Notes: generated by a model not told the origin, from the letters alone. 64,000 nucleotides of DNA from Chitinophaga sp. MM2321 (GCF_964033635.1 NZ_OZ035533.1:4030001-4094000); one strand, 5' to 3'. Shown: positions 25,234 to 35,601, numbered from the stretch's first letter. Numbers and translations: made by a program.

Positions 25234-26721
25234 TTATTCCTTAGTGATTGCGATCTCCTGTTGTTTTTCCATCGTATTCAATGGAGTGTCTTTATACAGG
25301 CGAAGCGCAGGTGTATCACCAATATTGTTGATGACCAGGCTGTAAGTGCCAGTCAGGGACGTATTCAGCTCAATAATGGCGCGGTTGCCATCTACCGTAA
25401 TCTTTTTTATTACCTGATCCTGGAGCCTGGCTTCTTTCATCAGTTTATAATTTGCCAGGTTGCTACCGCTCGTTTCATCGATCCGCTTGCTGAAGGAAAC
25501 AATCACTGAATCATTCCCCTGTTGCACTGCTTTCAATGGCACAGGCGCACCGGCATAAATATAGCCACCCAGATGATACTCATAGGTTGTCCAGGTAGCG
25601 TAGCCATACTTAGGCACGGCTTCATTAAACTGATGTACCCAGGCTGCTGATTTTATCATATCCTTGCCTGATCCTTGATCTGCCTGGAAACCTAAAGGCA
25701 GGTCGGGGAATGGCGCATGCACCGGCCCGGTAAAGATGTTGTATGCTTTCATATAATCCGGTGGCAGTTGCTTTTCTGTCTTTATCCAGTCGGGCCAATG
25801 TGTCTGAAAAAAGTGTGCATCAGGTTTTACCTTGCCTACAATTTCCACCACATCCAGTCCATGATCTTCTCTAACCTTTTCAACGGAATTGAGTCCTGCA
25901 TCCACTACCAGGCTCCAGGTGGCCACCAGTACATTTGGATGAGTTGCTCTTACACCACCGGCGCCATTATAAATTTCATCCAGGAAATCAGTCACGCCGT
26001 CTACCCTGAACTGCATCCACTTCTTATAAATCTCTGGTATTTTAGTGTAGAAGTTGGCAGCGGAAGCGTTATTAAATTCCGGTATTCCCAGGTTATATTT
26101 TTCCTTAAAGGCCGCCTGCGCCACCGGGCCCACATCTCCATACCTCCCGGTACGGATAGCATCCCATTCCGGGAAATAAGTTTCCGCCATTTCTACGCCA
26201 TCAAAGGGATAATCCGTCAGGAGTTTCACCAATGACTGCTTTTTCCAGGCAGCAAAATCTTTATTAAACAAAGAGAAAAAGGTAAATCCTTCCCCGTTCT
26301 TTTCTCTCGTCATTTCCATCTTCCATTGTTCCCATCCTGCCGGCAATCCTTTAGTAGAATACGTTCCGTTTCCTACTACCATCAGCCATACAGGCATCCC
26401 ACGTTTATGAAATGCGGCTATTAACGGACCATTTACTTCCTGCTCATTCACAACAAAGTAATGCACGCCTGTATAACCGGCGAGCGCAATTTCATCCACG
26501 ATACTTTCATTGGAGCGGTGCTGATAATAAGGGAAGGAAGGATCTATTTGTATGGTGGCGCCATGAAGCGCCCGGTATTTAAGGGAGGTGCTGTCCTGAG
26601 CGCCTATACTATCTGCAGGATGCTCCTTGCCCGGCGTATCAGGTGTGGCTGTATGCCTGCTACATGACAGTAGGCCGGCCATGATGGTGATACAGATACC
26701 AGATAAAAAAATCTTCTTCAT
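25234..26721 (-). CDS. PUL2 lipoprotein, putative TIM-barrel glycosidase with Ig-like C-terminus
   Basis: 495 residues. Lipobox Cys at 20 (MAGLLSC). Residues of about 50-390 look like a beta/alpha barrel: strand-like GVHYFVVN, MPVWLMVVGN and YPFDGVEMAETYFPEWD (acidic cluster E177, E180, E185), then HPNVLVATWSLVV, and DAHFFQTHWPDW. Residues of about 400-490 resemble an SbsA-type Ig-like module (VIVSFSKRIDETSGSNLANY). I do not recognise an established GH family. Being the only enzyme candidate of PUL2, it probably acts on the glycan imported by this locus. It could instead be a binding protein. Confidence 0.5.
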   Translation of the reverse strand: MKKIFLSGICITIMAGLLSCSRHTATPDTPGKEHPADSIGAQDSTSLKYRALHGATIQIDPSFPYYQHRSNESIVDEIALAGYTGVHYFVVNEQEVNGPLIAAFHKRGMPVWLMVVGNGTYSTKGLPAGWEQWKMEMTREKNGEGFTFFSLFNKDFAAWKKQSLVKLLTDYPFDGVEMAETYFPEWDAIRTGRYGDVGPVAQAAFKEKYNLGIPEFNNASAANFYTKIPEIYKKWMQFRVDGVTDFLDEIYNGAGGVRATHPNVLVATWSLVVDAGLNSVEKVREDHGLDVVEIVGKVKPDAHFFQTHWPDWIKTEKQLPPDYMKAYNIFTGPVHAPFPDLPLGFQADQGSGKDMIKSAAWVHQFNEAVPKYGYATWTTYEYHLGGYIYAGAPVPLKAVQQGNDSVIVSFSKRIDETSGSNLANYKLMKEARLQDQVIKKITVDGNRAIIELNTSLTGTYSLVINNIGDTPALRLYKDTPLNTMEKQQEIAITKE

Positions 26722-26775
26722 AATAGTTTAAAATAAGGAATTGCAGGGAGATCCTGCAATTCCTGTATAATTTTT

Positions 26776-28176
26776 TTAAGGATTGAATTTCATCTTGTAA
26801 GCCATCACACCTGCTGTAGTGGCGTCATTGGTAGCCATGGTGGCATAAACAGTGATGTCGTTACCTTTTACATCTACGGCAACATCGCCATACCTGTTGT
26901 AGTTGGTACCACCGTACATGGGTGACGTGAATAACATGAAATCATCGTATCCTGCACTTCCCGGTACCAGTTTCATCTTTGCAGGATCTGTGATATCATA
27001 TACTTTTATGTGCGTAGCATCCCAGGCAAAATAACCCTGTGTCAGTGCAGCCATAAATACGGTACCGCCTATATTAAATACTTCAAAATCAAGAATTTTA
27101 TAATAGTGATTCTGTGTATTCATTTCAGTTACATCCATATCAGGTGTAAAAGAGGCAAAGCGGCTTCCTTTTTCCAGGTTTGCATCCGGTGATACGTAGT
27201 TACAGTAGGTGATGTAATGATCGGAGTTGGCATCCAGCGATTTCCTTTTTATGGTGGCAAAGTTCCATGGCGTTGCATTGGTATACTTTATAACAGTAGG
27301 CAACACATCAACAGGAACACCATCATTAAATTCCCAATAGTAACAGTTATTATTGTTAGCCGTGGTGGCATACACATACGCCTTACCTTGTTTGAGGTTA
27401 CCTATTACGCTCATCTTTTTACCCAGATCAGCCGGGCAACCCGCTGCATTTGTATAGTTCAGGATGAGCTGTGGCGCACTGTCTACATCTTCATAGTAGT
27501 ATACCATAAATCCGGCGCCGTAAACGTTGTACCTGTTCATCACAAAATGACCGGCATCATCCGCTACTACTTGCATACAGAAAGTAGTTGGCGGGGCAAT
27601 GATCTTTTTATAATCACCGGTTACTTTGTCAAATACCCGCACACCTGCATCAGCACCCATATTTCCGCCATTATAATCTGCTACCAGCAGGTTATCACCC
27701 GCTACGGTCAGACCAGAAATATTGGTTCTTAATACACCCAGTGTGGAGGCGGTTTTGAACCACAGGCTCTTGAATACTGTTCTTGGTAGGGTAGGCACCA
27801 CTTTTACAATATAGCGTTTCGTGTTGCCTGATCCATCCACCACGCTTATCTCCATTGGATTGGTGAAATCTGCCAAACCGGGCAAACCGGGTTTAATTTC
27901 ACTGTTATTTTCCAGGCTGGCCAAAGGTTTCAGCTTTGTTACATCCAGCGGGTCTTCATCTGTGGTAGGTACTTTTATATAAATAGTATCTCCATCGTTA
28001 TACGGGCCTGCTACCGTGGCATTGTATTGCGCAGGCTGACCCGGAACTTCTATCTGGAAGTTCAATAACCCTTTCTCAAAGGTAATCCCTTCGTGCAGGT
28101 TCACTTTTTCACAGGAAGAAGCCAGGAACAAAGTGAACAGCATTGGTAAACTATATAAAAAAATATTTTTCTTCAT
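26776..28176 (-). CDS. PUL2 surface lipoprotein with DUF5018-like domain
   Basis: 466 residues from ATG 28176, the start that gives a lipoprotein signal (MKKNIFLYSLPMLFTLFLAS then SC). Residues of about 30-130 resemble the DUF5018 beta domain (DVTKLKPLASLENNSEIKPG, then VVDGSGNTKRYIVKV). The rest is a repetitive beta structure, propeller-like (SGLTVAGDNLLVADYNGG; GDYKKIIAPPTTF; YGDVAVDVKGNDITVYATM). It occupies the SusE/F position after SusD, so it is likely a surface glycan-binding protein. Using the further ATG at 28209 would overlap susD. Confidence 0.65.
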   Translation of the reverse strand: MKKNIFLYSLPMLFTLFLASSCEKVNLHEGITFEKGLLNFQIEVPGQPAQYNATVAGPYNDGDTIYIKVPTTDEDPLDVTKLKPLASLENNSEIKPGLPGLADFTNPMEISVVDGSGNTKRYIVKVVPTLPRTVFKSLWFKTASTLGVLRTNISGLTVAGDNLLVADYNGGNMGADAGVRVFDKVTGDYKKIIAPPTTFCMQVVADDAGHFVMNRYNVYGAGFMVYYYEDVDSAPQLILNYTNAAGCPADLGKKMSVIGNLKQGKAYVYATTANNNNCYYWEFNDGVPVDVLPTVIKYTNATPWNFATIKRKSLDANSDHYITYCNYVSPDANLEKGSRFASFTPDMDVTEMNTQNHYYKILDFEVFNIGGTVFMAALTQGYFAWDATHIKVYDITDPAKMKLVPGSAGYDDFMLFTSPMYGGTNYNRYGDVAVDVKGNDITVYATMATNDATTAGVMAYKMKFNP

Positions 28177-28192
28177 TGTAGTTAGTTTTAAA

Positions 28193-29788
28193 CTATTTCC
28201 ATTCATCAAATTGTTCCATTAACGGATTCTTCTGAATTTCGTCGACAGGAATAGGGAAACGATTATATTTTTCAGGATAAACACGCTTCTTGCCATTATC
28301 ACTGTCTACTTCTACATAGCTGAAAGTACCGTCTCCATTTTTAGTGACCTTGGTGCCGGTAACATTTGTGCCATTTAATACGGTAGTAGCCAGTCCCCAG
28401 CGGCGCAGATCCCAGTAGCGGTGTCCTTCAAAAGCCAGTTCCACCATCCTTTCATGACGCAACAGTTTCATAAACTCATCTTTACTACCAGCGGATACGT
28501 CTGTAGTAAAACCTGCTCTTGCACGCACTTTATTTAATGCTTTCAATGCCTCTCCTAACTGTTGCTGCTCAGCCATCGCTTCCGCATAGATCAGCAATAC
28601 TTCTGCATACCGCATGAAATAGAAAGTCAGTTCACCTGCGCGGAATCCTTCGGTTTGTGTTTTGATGCTACCGTCAAACAGTTTCTTCATATAATAGCCG
28701 GTGCAGGTAGTACCACCACCGATGGCATATCCATCAACGCCGCCTACAAAAGTTTCCACGGTTCTTCCTTTCCAGGATGCACCATTATATAAAATGGAAG
28801 CATAGAAACGGGGTTCGCGGTTTTCGTATGGGGAGGCGGCCTGTGTGGCATTGCTCCAGCTGAATTTGCTACCATCGGCCATTTCATATTCAGACACCAG
28901 GTTTTCCGTTGGGCTCACCTGTGCATAGCCTTTATCACCGGGAGGGCAAAAGAAGTAATCAAAGGAATAGCCGAAGTTTGGTGAGCTATAGCCGAATTCC
29001 AGGATGCTTTCTTTATTCTCTCCACCACCGGACCGTTTCAGGTTAAACAGCTTTTCATAGTCGGGGTACAGATCGTACAGTTGCAGCTTATCCAGGTTTA
29101 CCACTGCGTCAGAAGCGTCTTTCCATCTTTTTGCGTAGAGCATGGCCCTTGCTTTGAGGCCAAATGCAGCGCCTTTGGTGAGCTTCCCTCTTTTATTGGC
29201 AGGCACTTCTGTAGGAAGATTGCCGGCAGCAAAATCAAGGTCTTCTGCAATAAAGTTCCATACTTCATCCGGTGTGCTCCTTGCATAAAATTTTTCTGTA
29301 GGAAGATCTTTTAAGAGGATCACACTACCGCCATATCTTTTGGCGAGTTCAAAATAAACGTAGGCCCTGAAAAACCGTACTTCCGCTTCAGCTCTTGCGG
29401 TGGTTTCGGCCGACAGTTTTGTACCAAACTGTTTTAATCCATCCAGGAACTGGTTGCAGCTCTTCACCCAGGTATATCCCCAGGCCCAGTTATCCATGGC
29501 ATTGGCGCCGGGTGTGATGGCAGAGGAACCTAATACCAGCAGGTTCACTTCATCACCGGGTGTATTCATTTTCAATACATCTGCATAAGCATCCTGCGTT
29601 ACGTGTGAACTATAGTAGGTTTGTCCGATCAGCGGGTAAAACTTATTCAGTGAAAGTTCCAGGTTTGCCTCGCTTGTCCACGCCACTTCACTGGTGTACA
29701 CGTCCGTTAGTTCCGGATCAATGCTACAACCCGTGGTGAATAAGAACCCGGACAATAATAAAGTATATGTAAGTCTTTTAATTTTCAT
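28193..29788 (-). CDS. SusD/RagB-family lipoprotein (PUL2)
   Basis: 531 residues; lipoprotein signal with Cys (LLLSGFLFTTGCSIDPELTD). SusD hallmarks: EVRFFRAYVYFELAKRYGG, then FYFMRYAEVLLIYAEAMAEQ, ELAFEGHRYWDLRRWGLA and YNRFPIPVDEIQKNPLMEQ. It binds glycan at the cell surface together with the SusC encoded 11 bases upstream. Confidence 0.95.
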   Translation of the reverse strand: MKIKRLTYTLLLSGFLFTTGCSIDPELTDVYTSEVAWTSEANLELSLNKFYPLIGQTYYSSHVTQDAYADVLKMNTPGDEVNLLVLGSSAITPGANAMDNWAWGYTWVKSCNQFLDGLKQFGTKLSAETTARAEAEVRFFRAYVYFELAKRYGGSVILLKDLPTEKFYARSTPDEVWNFIAEDLDFAAGNLPTEVPANKRGKLTKGAAFGLKARAMLYAKRWKDASDAVVNLDKLQLYDLYPDYEKLFNLKRSGGGENKESILEFGYSSPNFGYSFDYFFCPPGDKGYAQVSPTENLVSEYEMADGSKFSWSNATQAASPYENREPRFYASILYNGASWKGRTVETFVGGVDGYAIGGGTTCTGYYMKKLFDGSIKTQTEGFRAGELTFYFMRYAEVLLIYAEAMAEQQQLGEALKALNKVRARAGFTTDVSAGSKDEFMKLLRHERMVELAFEGHRYWDLRRWGLATTVLNGTNVTGTKVTKNGDGTFSYVEVDSDNGKKRVYPEKYNRFPIPVDEIQKNPLMEQFDEWK

Positions 29789-29799
29789 GTCGTAATGGA

Positions 29800-32700
29800 T
29801 TAAAGCGTGATATTCAGTCCAAATTCAAACAAGCGTTGCTGCGGATAATATCCCTGATTTACGCTTGGCATTTCCGGATCCAGAAAACCCAGCGCGCTCA
29901 CCGTAAATAAGTTACTGCCGGATACGTGTATACGTGCACGTTGTATATTGATCCTGTTTGTTACGGTAGCAGGCAAGGTGTAACCGATCTGGGCACTTTT
30001 CAGGCGCAGATAATCACCTTTCCTGATCCAGAAGGAAGAGAACTTTCCACCGCTTTGCGCAGGAGTGGTACTGAGACGCGGATATTTTGCATTTGGATTC
30101 TCCGGCGTCCAGGCGCCTTCCACGAGGTAATTGGGTGCATTACCATCCTGGTAAAAAGGCATGGTATAAAAGGTGTTATCATAAATACCGGAGCTGGAAT
30201 ACAAACCAGACAGCGCGACGTCTGATACTGCAGCGCCCTGGAAGAACATGTTGAAATCAAATCCTTTGTAGTCTGCACTCACATTAAATCCGAACATTAC
30301 TTCCGGGAGATCACCTCTTCCGATCATGGTCCAGTCCTGATCCCAGGTAATACGTCCATCACCATTCAGGTCTTTCAGTTTCACTTCCCCTACACGGGTT
30401 GGTCCGAACAATGCGCTGTTGTCAATTTCTTCCTGTGACTGAAATAATCCGTCTGCCACAAAACCGTACTTCATACCAATCGGCTTGCCTGTTTTGCGTA
30501 AATAATCAGGAACATTCGGATCTTCTGTTGTTTGAATCACTTTATTTCTGGCCCAGGATACATTTCCTCTCACCTGGTAATTGAGTTGACCGATATGATT
30601 CCTGTGTTGTAATGTCAATTCAAATCCCCTGTTGTCCACTATCCCTGAATTGACATAAGCAGGAAAATATCCACCCAAAGATGATGGCATCAGGTTGGAT
30701 TGACCCTGGAGAATATCTTTGGTTACTTTATAGAACACGTCTGCTTCCACACCCAGTAAGCCATTCCACAAGCTACCTTCTATACCACCGTTATATACCA
30801 TGGTGGTTTCCCATTTAATATCCAGGTTAGGTATGCTGCCGGGAGACAAAGGACGCGACAATTTATCACCGATCATCACTACAGGATCCGGTCCCAGGCT
30901 CATTGTTGTTAAATACTGATAGTCCGCTATCCTGTCATTACCCAGCTTACTGGCAGAGGCACGCAATTTCAGGTTGTCTACGAATGACACATTGTTTTTG
31001 AAAAAATCTTCTTCAGATATACGCCATCCCAATGAAGCACCCGGGAAAATCCCCCACCTGGTTTGACTTGGAAGCATTGGAGAGCCATCTACTCTTCCGG
31101 TAAATTCAAACAGGTACTTACCGGCAAAATCATAATTCAGCCTGGTAACATAGCCCGCTCTGTGAAACATGCCATGGCCGCCTTTTACAAGATCATCTAT
31201 TACTTCTTCACCAAAATTCAGGTCCATGATATCGGTAATCGGATAACCTCTTCTTCCACCCGACAAAGACGAATTATCATTGCGCATATACTCGTACAGG
31301 AATAAGCCGCTTACGGAGTGCTTACCAAAGCTGCGGTCATAATTCACCGAAGGTTGTAAGGTTGTCTGCCAGGAATCTGCAAACCACTGGTTAAGGGTGG
31401 CATCACCGGTAAGGGCATGACGGGCATAGGTTTCAGTAAATGCTCTGGAAGCAGGATTATATACGGACAATAAATAAGGGAGCAGGTATGATTTCTTCAT
31501 ACTATACCCCTTATCAAAAGCAGTATTCATTTTCAAACTTAACCCTTCTACACCAGGTACATCATATTTCAATGCGATGCTTCCCTGGAATTTGCTGGAT
31601 CTCGTATTCTGTTCTCCGGAAAGATCTCTTGCAGCGATAGCATTCTGATTCCCGTTACCAGGGTTCTGGCTGCCTACCGGCATTCCTGCCGCATTATACG
31701 GCTGCAGAAATGGATATGACAACATCGCCTGGCTGAAAATAGACGCATAGGAGTTACCGATACCGGCGCTTAATCCGGGTTGTTTGGTATTATCATCTCT
31801 CAGGGCCAGGTTTACAGCGGCGCTTAATCTTTTTGTGATAGTAGCGTCCAGGTTTGCTCTTACATTATAACGTTTGTAAGAAGTGCGGTCAATAATACCG
31901 TCCTGGCTATAGCTGCCTATAGACACAAAATATTTATACCTGTCTGTTCCGCCGGAGATGGACAGATTATTAGTGTATATCGGGGCGCTGCTTTTAAACA
32001 GCAGATCAAACCAATCCGTGTTTCCAAATACGCCCTGGGGATCGCCATTCTTTATCCGGTCCATTTCGTCCGCGGTAAATCTGCGCGCATTTTCGCCGAT
32101 ACCATCCAGTTCCTGCGCCCTGTTGTACCAGTAAGCATAGTCCTGGCCGTTGAGGAATTTCGGGAAATTAGTATTTGTACTTAAAGCGAGGGATGAATTA
32201 AAATTGATGGTTGGTTTCTGATTGTTATTCCCTCTTTTGGATGTTACCATAATTACGCCGTTGGCAGCGCGTACACCATATACTGCGGCAGCCGCGTCTT
32301 TCAACACTGTTACGGATTCAATTTCATCAGGATTCAAGGAAGGGAAATCACGTTCCACCCCATCTACAATGATCAGCGGGCTGCTATTTCCCAGCGTACT
32401 GTATCCCCTTACAAGCAAAGAAGCACCATCAGAACCGGGCTGTCCGCTGGACTGCCTGGTTACCAATCCTGGCAGCCGTCCCTGTAGCATAGCAGACAAG
32501 TTGGAGGTAGGCGCCGTACTCAATTCTTTGGAACTTACCTGTACAATGGAACCTGTTACACTGCTCTTCTTCTGTGTACCATAACCAACTACCATCACCT
32601 GGTCTAACTGCGTGGTGTTTTCTTCCAGCCTGATCATAACCGCACTGTTTACATTCGTTACGGCTATTTCTTTCGGATTATATCCAATATAAGAAACGAG

Positions 32701-33237
32701 CAGTACGATGTTGCCGGGGGCAGGGCGGAGTATAAAATTTCCATCAGCATCTGTGGAAATACCTTTATTCTGGTCTTTTACTTTTACTGTAACACCGGGC
32801 AAAGGGTTGCCATTGGGATCGGTGACCCTGCCACGTAAGGTGATCACAGAATCCTGGAACAGGTCTGCTTTCTTATCCTTCGGACTGATAACAATGGTTT
32901 TGCCTACAACCGCATACGTGAGTGGCTGATCAACAAAACACAGGTCCAGCGCCTTTTCCAGGGGAATGCTTTTCACATTCATACTTACCGGATGGGTATC
33001 CGATAACCAGGAATAATCATAGAAGAAAACGTAGCCGGTTTGTTTTCTGATAGACTGAAAGATCTTTTCCAGTGGAGCGTTCTTTTCTGCCAGCGTTACC
33101 GGCTGCGAATAACCGCTGGCACTTACGTGCAGGCTGGCTATGATGATGATCGCAATAGCCAGCTTCATCTTCAGGAGGATGCCGACTGGCATACCAGGAT
33201 AACCCCTGCGTTTAAAGGCAAGTAATTTTTTGTACAT
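29800..33237 (-). CDS. SusC-family TonB-dependent receptor with STN domain (PUL2)
   Basis: 1,145 residues from ATG 33237; the hydrophobic signal begins at an internal MKL (codon 24). STN domain (APLEKIFQSIRKQTGYVFFY), carboxypeptidase-D-like domain (LRGRVTDPNGNPLPGVTVKV), plug (PLIIVDGVERDFPSL, LKDAAAAVYGVRAANGVIMV) and a barrel with a terminal aromatic strand (LFEFGLNITL). It is the import pore for the PUL2 glycan. The STN domain links it to the FecR/ECF pair upstream. Confidence 0.96.
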   Translation of the reverse strand: MYKKLLAFKRRGYPGMPVGILLKMKLAIAIIIIASLHVSASGYSQPVTLAEKNAPLEKIFQSIRKQTGYVFFYDYSWLSDTHPVSMNVKSIPLEKALDLCFVDQPLTYAVVGKTIVISPKDKKADLFQDSVITLRGRVTDPNGNPLPGVTVKVKDQNKGISTDADGNFILRPAPGNIVLLVSYIGYNPKEIAVTNVNSAVMIRLEENTTQLDQVMVVGYGTQKKSSVTGSIVQVSSKELSTAPTSNLSAMLQGRLPGLVTRQSSGQPGSDGASLLVRGYSTLGNSSPLIIVDGVERDFPSLNPDEIESVTVLKDAAAAVYGVRAANGVIMVTSKRGNNNQKPTINFNSSLALSTNTNFPKFLNGQDYAYWYNRAQELDGIGENARRFTADEMDRIKNGDPQGVFGNTDWFDLLFKSSAPIYTNNLSISGGTDRYKYFVSIGSYSQDGIIDRTSYKRYNVRANLDATITKRLSAAVNLALRDDNTKQPGLSAGIGNSYASIFSQAMLSYPFLQPYNAAGMPVGSQNPGNGNQNAIAARDLSGEQNTRSSKFQGSIALKYDVPGVEGLSLKMNTAFDKGYSMKKSYLLPYLLSVYNPASRAFTETYARHALTGDATLNQWFADSWQTTLQPSVNYDRSFGKHSVSGLFLYEYMRNDNSSLSGGRRGYPITDIMDLNFGEEVIDDLVKGGHGMFHRAGYVTRLNYDFAGKYLFEFTGRVDGSPMLPSQTRWGIFPGASLGWRISEEDFFKNNVSFVDNLKLRASASKLGNDRIADYQYLTTMSLGPDPVVMIGDKLSRPLSPGSIPNLDIKWETTMVYNGGIEGSLWNGLLGVEADVFYKVTKDILQGQSNLMPSSLGGYFPAYVNSGIVDNRGFELTLQHRNHIGQLNYQVRGNVSWARNKVIQTTEDPNVPDYLRKTGKPIGMKYGFVADGLFQSQEEIDNSALFGPTRVGEVKLKDLNGDGRITWDQDWTMIGRGDLPEVMFGFNVSADYKGFDFNMFFQGAAVSDVALSGLYSSSGIYDNTFYTMPFYQDGNAPNYLVEGAWTPENPNAKYPRLSTTPAQSGGKFSSFWIRKGDYLRLKSAQIGYTLPATVTNRINIQRARIHVSGSNLFTVSALGFLDPEMPSVNQGYYPQQRLFEFGLNITL

Positions 33238-33300
33238 TAGAGTTGGTTTAGGAAATACTAAATAGTGCCGATTATTTACTTTTTTTAAGCCTGTACTGAT

Positions 33301-33335
33301 CAGGATTCCGTTTAAGCCGGAATCCTGTTTTTTTT
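33301..33335 (-). promoter_or_regulatory. A-tract plus hairpin between fecR and susC (PUL2)
   Basis: A perfect 10-bp stem (CAGGATTCCG at 33301-33310, CGGAATCCTG at 33318-33327) with a 7-base loop. On the transcribed strand eight A precede it (33328-33335) and no T-tract follows closely. It lies about 87 bases after fecR and about 63 before susC. Read on the plus strand it is a textbook intrinsic terminator, so it might also stop antisense transcription entering fecR. Confidence 0.6.
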
Positions 33336-33414
33336 ATTCCAGGCATACCATTCTACTATGAAGGATGTAAATCTTTCTTCATACAATTTTGATTTCGTTA
33401 GGAATAAATTATTG

Positions 33415-34596
33415 TCACATGATAATGATCTGTTTCCCTTTCACCCTAAATTGTATCCGGCTCAGTTCCAGGATCTTTAGAATCTCCGGCAGGCCGGCAT
33501 TGCGGGGTATTTCACCGCTGAATTCCCTGGCAGGGATCTTTCTTTCATAACGGATGTCTACATCATACCATCTTGAAAGTTGCCGCATCACCGCTTCGAG
33601 GCTGGTACGCCTGAAAAGGAAAAATCCGTTTTTCCAGGCCAATGCCTGATCCATATCTGCATTAACCACCCGTATATTGGCAGCATCTGCGTTTATAACA
33701 GCCTGTTCACCTGGCTTAATCTGTTTACTGGCAGCGCCATTGCTCACTTTTACGGCGCCTTCAAAAAGCGTGGTTTTAACCGCTGCTTCATCATGATAAG
33801 CATTGATATTAAAATGCGTTCCCAGTACCGCTACTTCCATGTCATCCACCTTTACAAAAAAAGGTTGGTTGTCATTCCTGGCTACTTCAAAATAGCCTTC
33901 GCCGGAGAGCGTCACGGTGCGCTCTTTACCGGTGAATGATACAGGATATTTCAGTGAACTGGCGGCATTCAGCCATACGCCGGTGCCGTCCGGCAGTACC
34001 ACTTTATATTGTCCTCCTCTCGGAATGGATAGTGTGTTATAAGAGATGGCGGTTGCGGCGTCGCCGGTAGCTGCCTGGTATGCCAGCTCTCCGTCTTTTG
34101 ATTTTGATACCTGTGTATTGCCTTGTAAGGCCAGTACACCATTGCCGGTACTGTCCAGCGTTACCTGTGAACCGTCTGCCAGGGTTAGTACTGCTTTATT
34201 CCCCCCCGGTTCAGGCGTCTCATTTTTTTCTATGGGCGCGGCTAGCTTCTTTGCTGCATATGGTGTGGTGTTGTGTTCAAATAACAGATACGCACCTACG
34301 CTCAGTAATACCGTAATGGCCGCTGCTGCTGCCAGTTTCGGCCACAGCCTCCGTTTCATTTGTACAACGGGGGTAGTAGCTGATTGTAAGGCCCGCAGCA
34401 ACATAGCGTCGCTTTGCTCCGGCGAAAAAACGGGATCGGTTGCATTAAATGACTGCCATGCTTCTTCCATGAGCGCCTGTACTTCTTCTTCATTATTATT
34501 CTCATACAGCAACGCCATCAACTCAGCCTGTTCCTCAGGGGTAGCCGTGTTGTCGAAATAACGATGGAATAACCAGGTAATCCTTTTATCAGCCAT
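33415..34596 (-). CDS. FecR-type anti-sigma factor (PUL2)
   Basis: 393 residues. Cytoplasmic sigma-binding region about 1-80, one membrane helix (LAAAAAITVLLSVGAYLLF), periplasmic FecR domain (GGNKAVLTLADGSQVTLDS, then SIPRGGQYKVVLPDGTGVWL and GEGYFEVA) and DUF4974 (AVMRQLSRWYDVDIRYERK). It keeps the PUL2 sigma factor inactive until SusC signals. It lies 63 bases after the sigma gene. Confidence 0.94.
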   Translation of the reverse strand: MADKRITWLFHRYFDNTATPEEQAELMALLYENNNEEEVQALMEEAWQSFNATDPVFSPEQSDAMLLRALQSATTPVVQMKRRLWPKLAAAAAITVLLSVGAYLLFEHNTTPYAAKKLAAPIEKNETPEPGGNKAVLTLADGSQVTLDSTGNGVLALQGNTQVSKSKDGELAYQAATGDAATAISYNTLSIPRGGQYKVVLPDGTGVWLNAASSLKYPVSFTGKERTVTLSGEGYFEVARNDNQPFFVKVDDMEVAVLGTHFNINAYHDEAAVKTTLFEGAVKVSNGAASKQIKPGEQAVINADAANIRVVNADMDQALAWKNGFFLFRRTSLEAVMRQLSRWYDVDIRYERKIPAREFSGEIPRNAGLPEILKILELSRIQFRVKGKQIIIM

Positions 34597-34659
34597 TAAA
34601 TGTTTTTATTTTCCGGTTATAAGACACCGGAGATCAGAGAAAGGGTCAATGCCGGAAGA

Positions 34660-35259
34660 TTATTTTTTTAAATCTTCAAAAAGAATGACAAATACCGGGA
34701 TCATCTTGCCGGCATGTGCCTGTACATAGCGGGTGATAGCACCTATCGCCAGGCTGATATGTCTTTTTACAGTTTCCCGTGAAAGGAGCAGCCGGGAGGC
34801 TATCTCTTCATGTTTTAATCCTTCCCTGCGACTCAGCAGCCATACTTTTTGCTGCTGGGGAGGGAGTTTTTTCACGGCTTCTTCTATTAAAGTATAATAT
34901 CTTTCCATGTCTTCACCGGCAGCATGGTCTGACCCCTGCGCGGTATCCGAAGCCCAGGTTTGCTGCTTCATGGCCTCACGGGCCTGTTGCCGGAGCACAT
35001 TGTAGGTATGATTACGGGAAGCGATAAATAAATAAGACCGGAAATTATTCACTTCCTGCAACTGTGTGCGCTTTGTCCAGATCTTGATAAACACCTCCTG
35101 CACCACTTCTTCCGCAAGTGCTACTGACTTTGTAACACGTAATACATAAGCGCCCAGCTCCTGATGATAAGCCCGGAACAACTGCTCAAAGGCTCGCTCA
35201 TCACCTTCCGCGGTTTGCTTCAGCAATAACTTCTCATCCAATACGGGAATACGGTGCAT
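34660..35259 (-). CDS. ECF sigma-70 factor of PUL2
   Basis: 199 residues starting at an ATG. Region 2: ERAFEQLFRAYHQELGAYVL then LAEEVVQEVFIKIWTKRTQL. Region 4: LPPQQQKVWLLSRREGLKHE then SRETVKRHISLAIGAI. The short hydrophobic tail (KMIPVFVILFEDL) is common in SusC-linked ECF factors. It is the first gene of the PUL2 transcript. Confidence 0.93.
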   Translation of the reverse strand: MHRIPVLDEKLLLKQTAEGDERAFEQLFRAYHQELGAYVLRVTKSVALAEEVVQEVFIKIWTKRTQLQEVNNFRSYLFIASRNHTYNVLRQQAREAMKQQTWASDTAQGSDHAAGEDMERYYTLIEEAVKKLPPQQQKVWLLSRREGLKHEEIASRLLLSRETVKRHISLAIGAITRYVQAHAGKMIPVFVILFEDLKK

Positions 35260-35601
35260 ACGTCAATAATACAAAATTTAAAAGATTATTATCCCCGCTT
35301 TATTTTAGCCGGTATTGGCCATCATATATAATTACAATGTTGTAAAATACAACACAGCCGCCAGGCAATCATCATTAATAAATTGTTATCCCGCAATAAG
35401 GAGGCGGGTCACTCCTGTTCTTCCCTCTTATTCTATGGTTGATAATGATACCCCCGAACCATCACCGGTTCGGTGTATTCCGGTCAGCAAGATATTATAC
35501 TGCCGTCCCTTCTACAAAACTATAGCAAAATATTTATAAATTAAAAGGGGAAGATGAACAGGTGATGTCGAAGTGAGCGTTTTTTTTATGGAAGTCCGGG
35601 A
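35260..35601. other. Intergenic region upstream of PUL2 (342 bases)
   Basis: No reading frame here is convincing. A 7-bp stem (CCGAACC at 35454-35460, GGTTCGG at 35467-35473) is the only clear hairpin; it lies about 130 bases beyond the stop of the PhnB-type gene and may end that transcript. The promoter for the PUL2 sigma gene should lie between it and 35260. A loose -7 candidate, TAAATTTTG, occurs on the minus strand just upstream of the sigma ATG, but has one base too many against the consensus. Confidence 0.4.
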
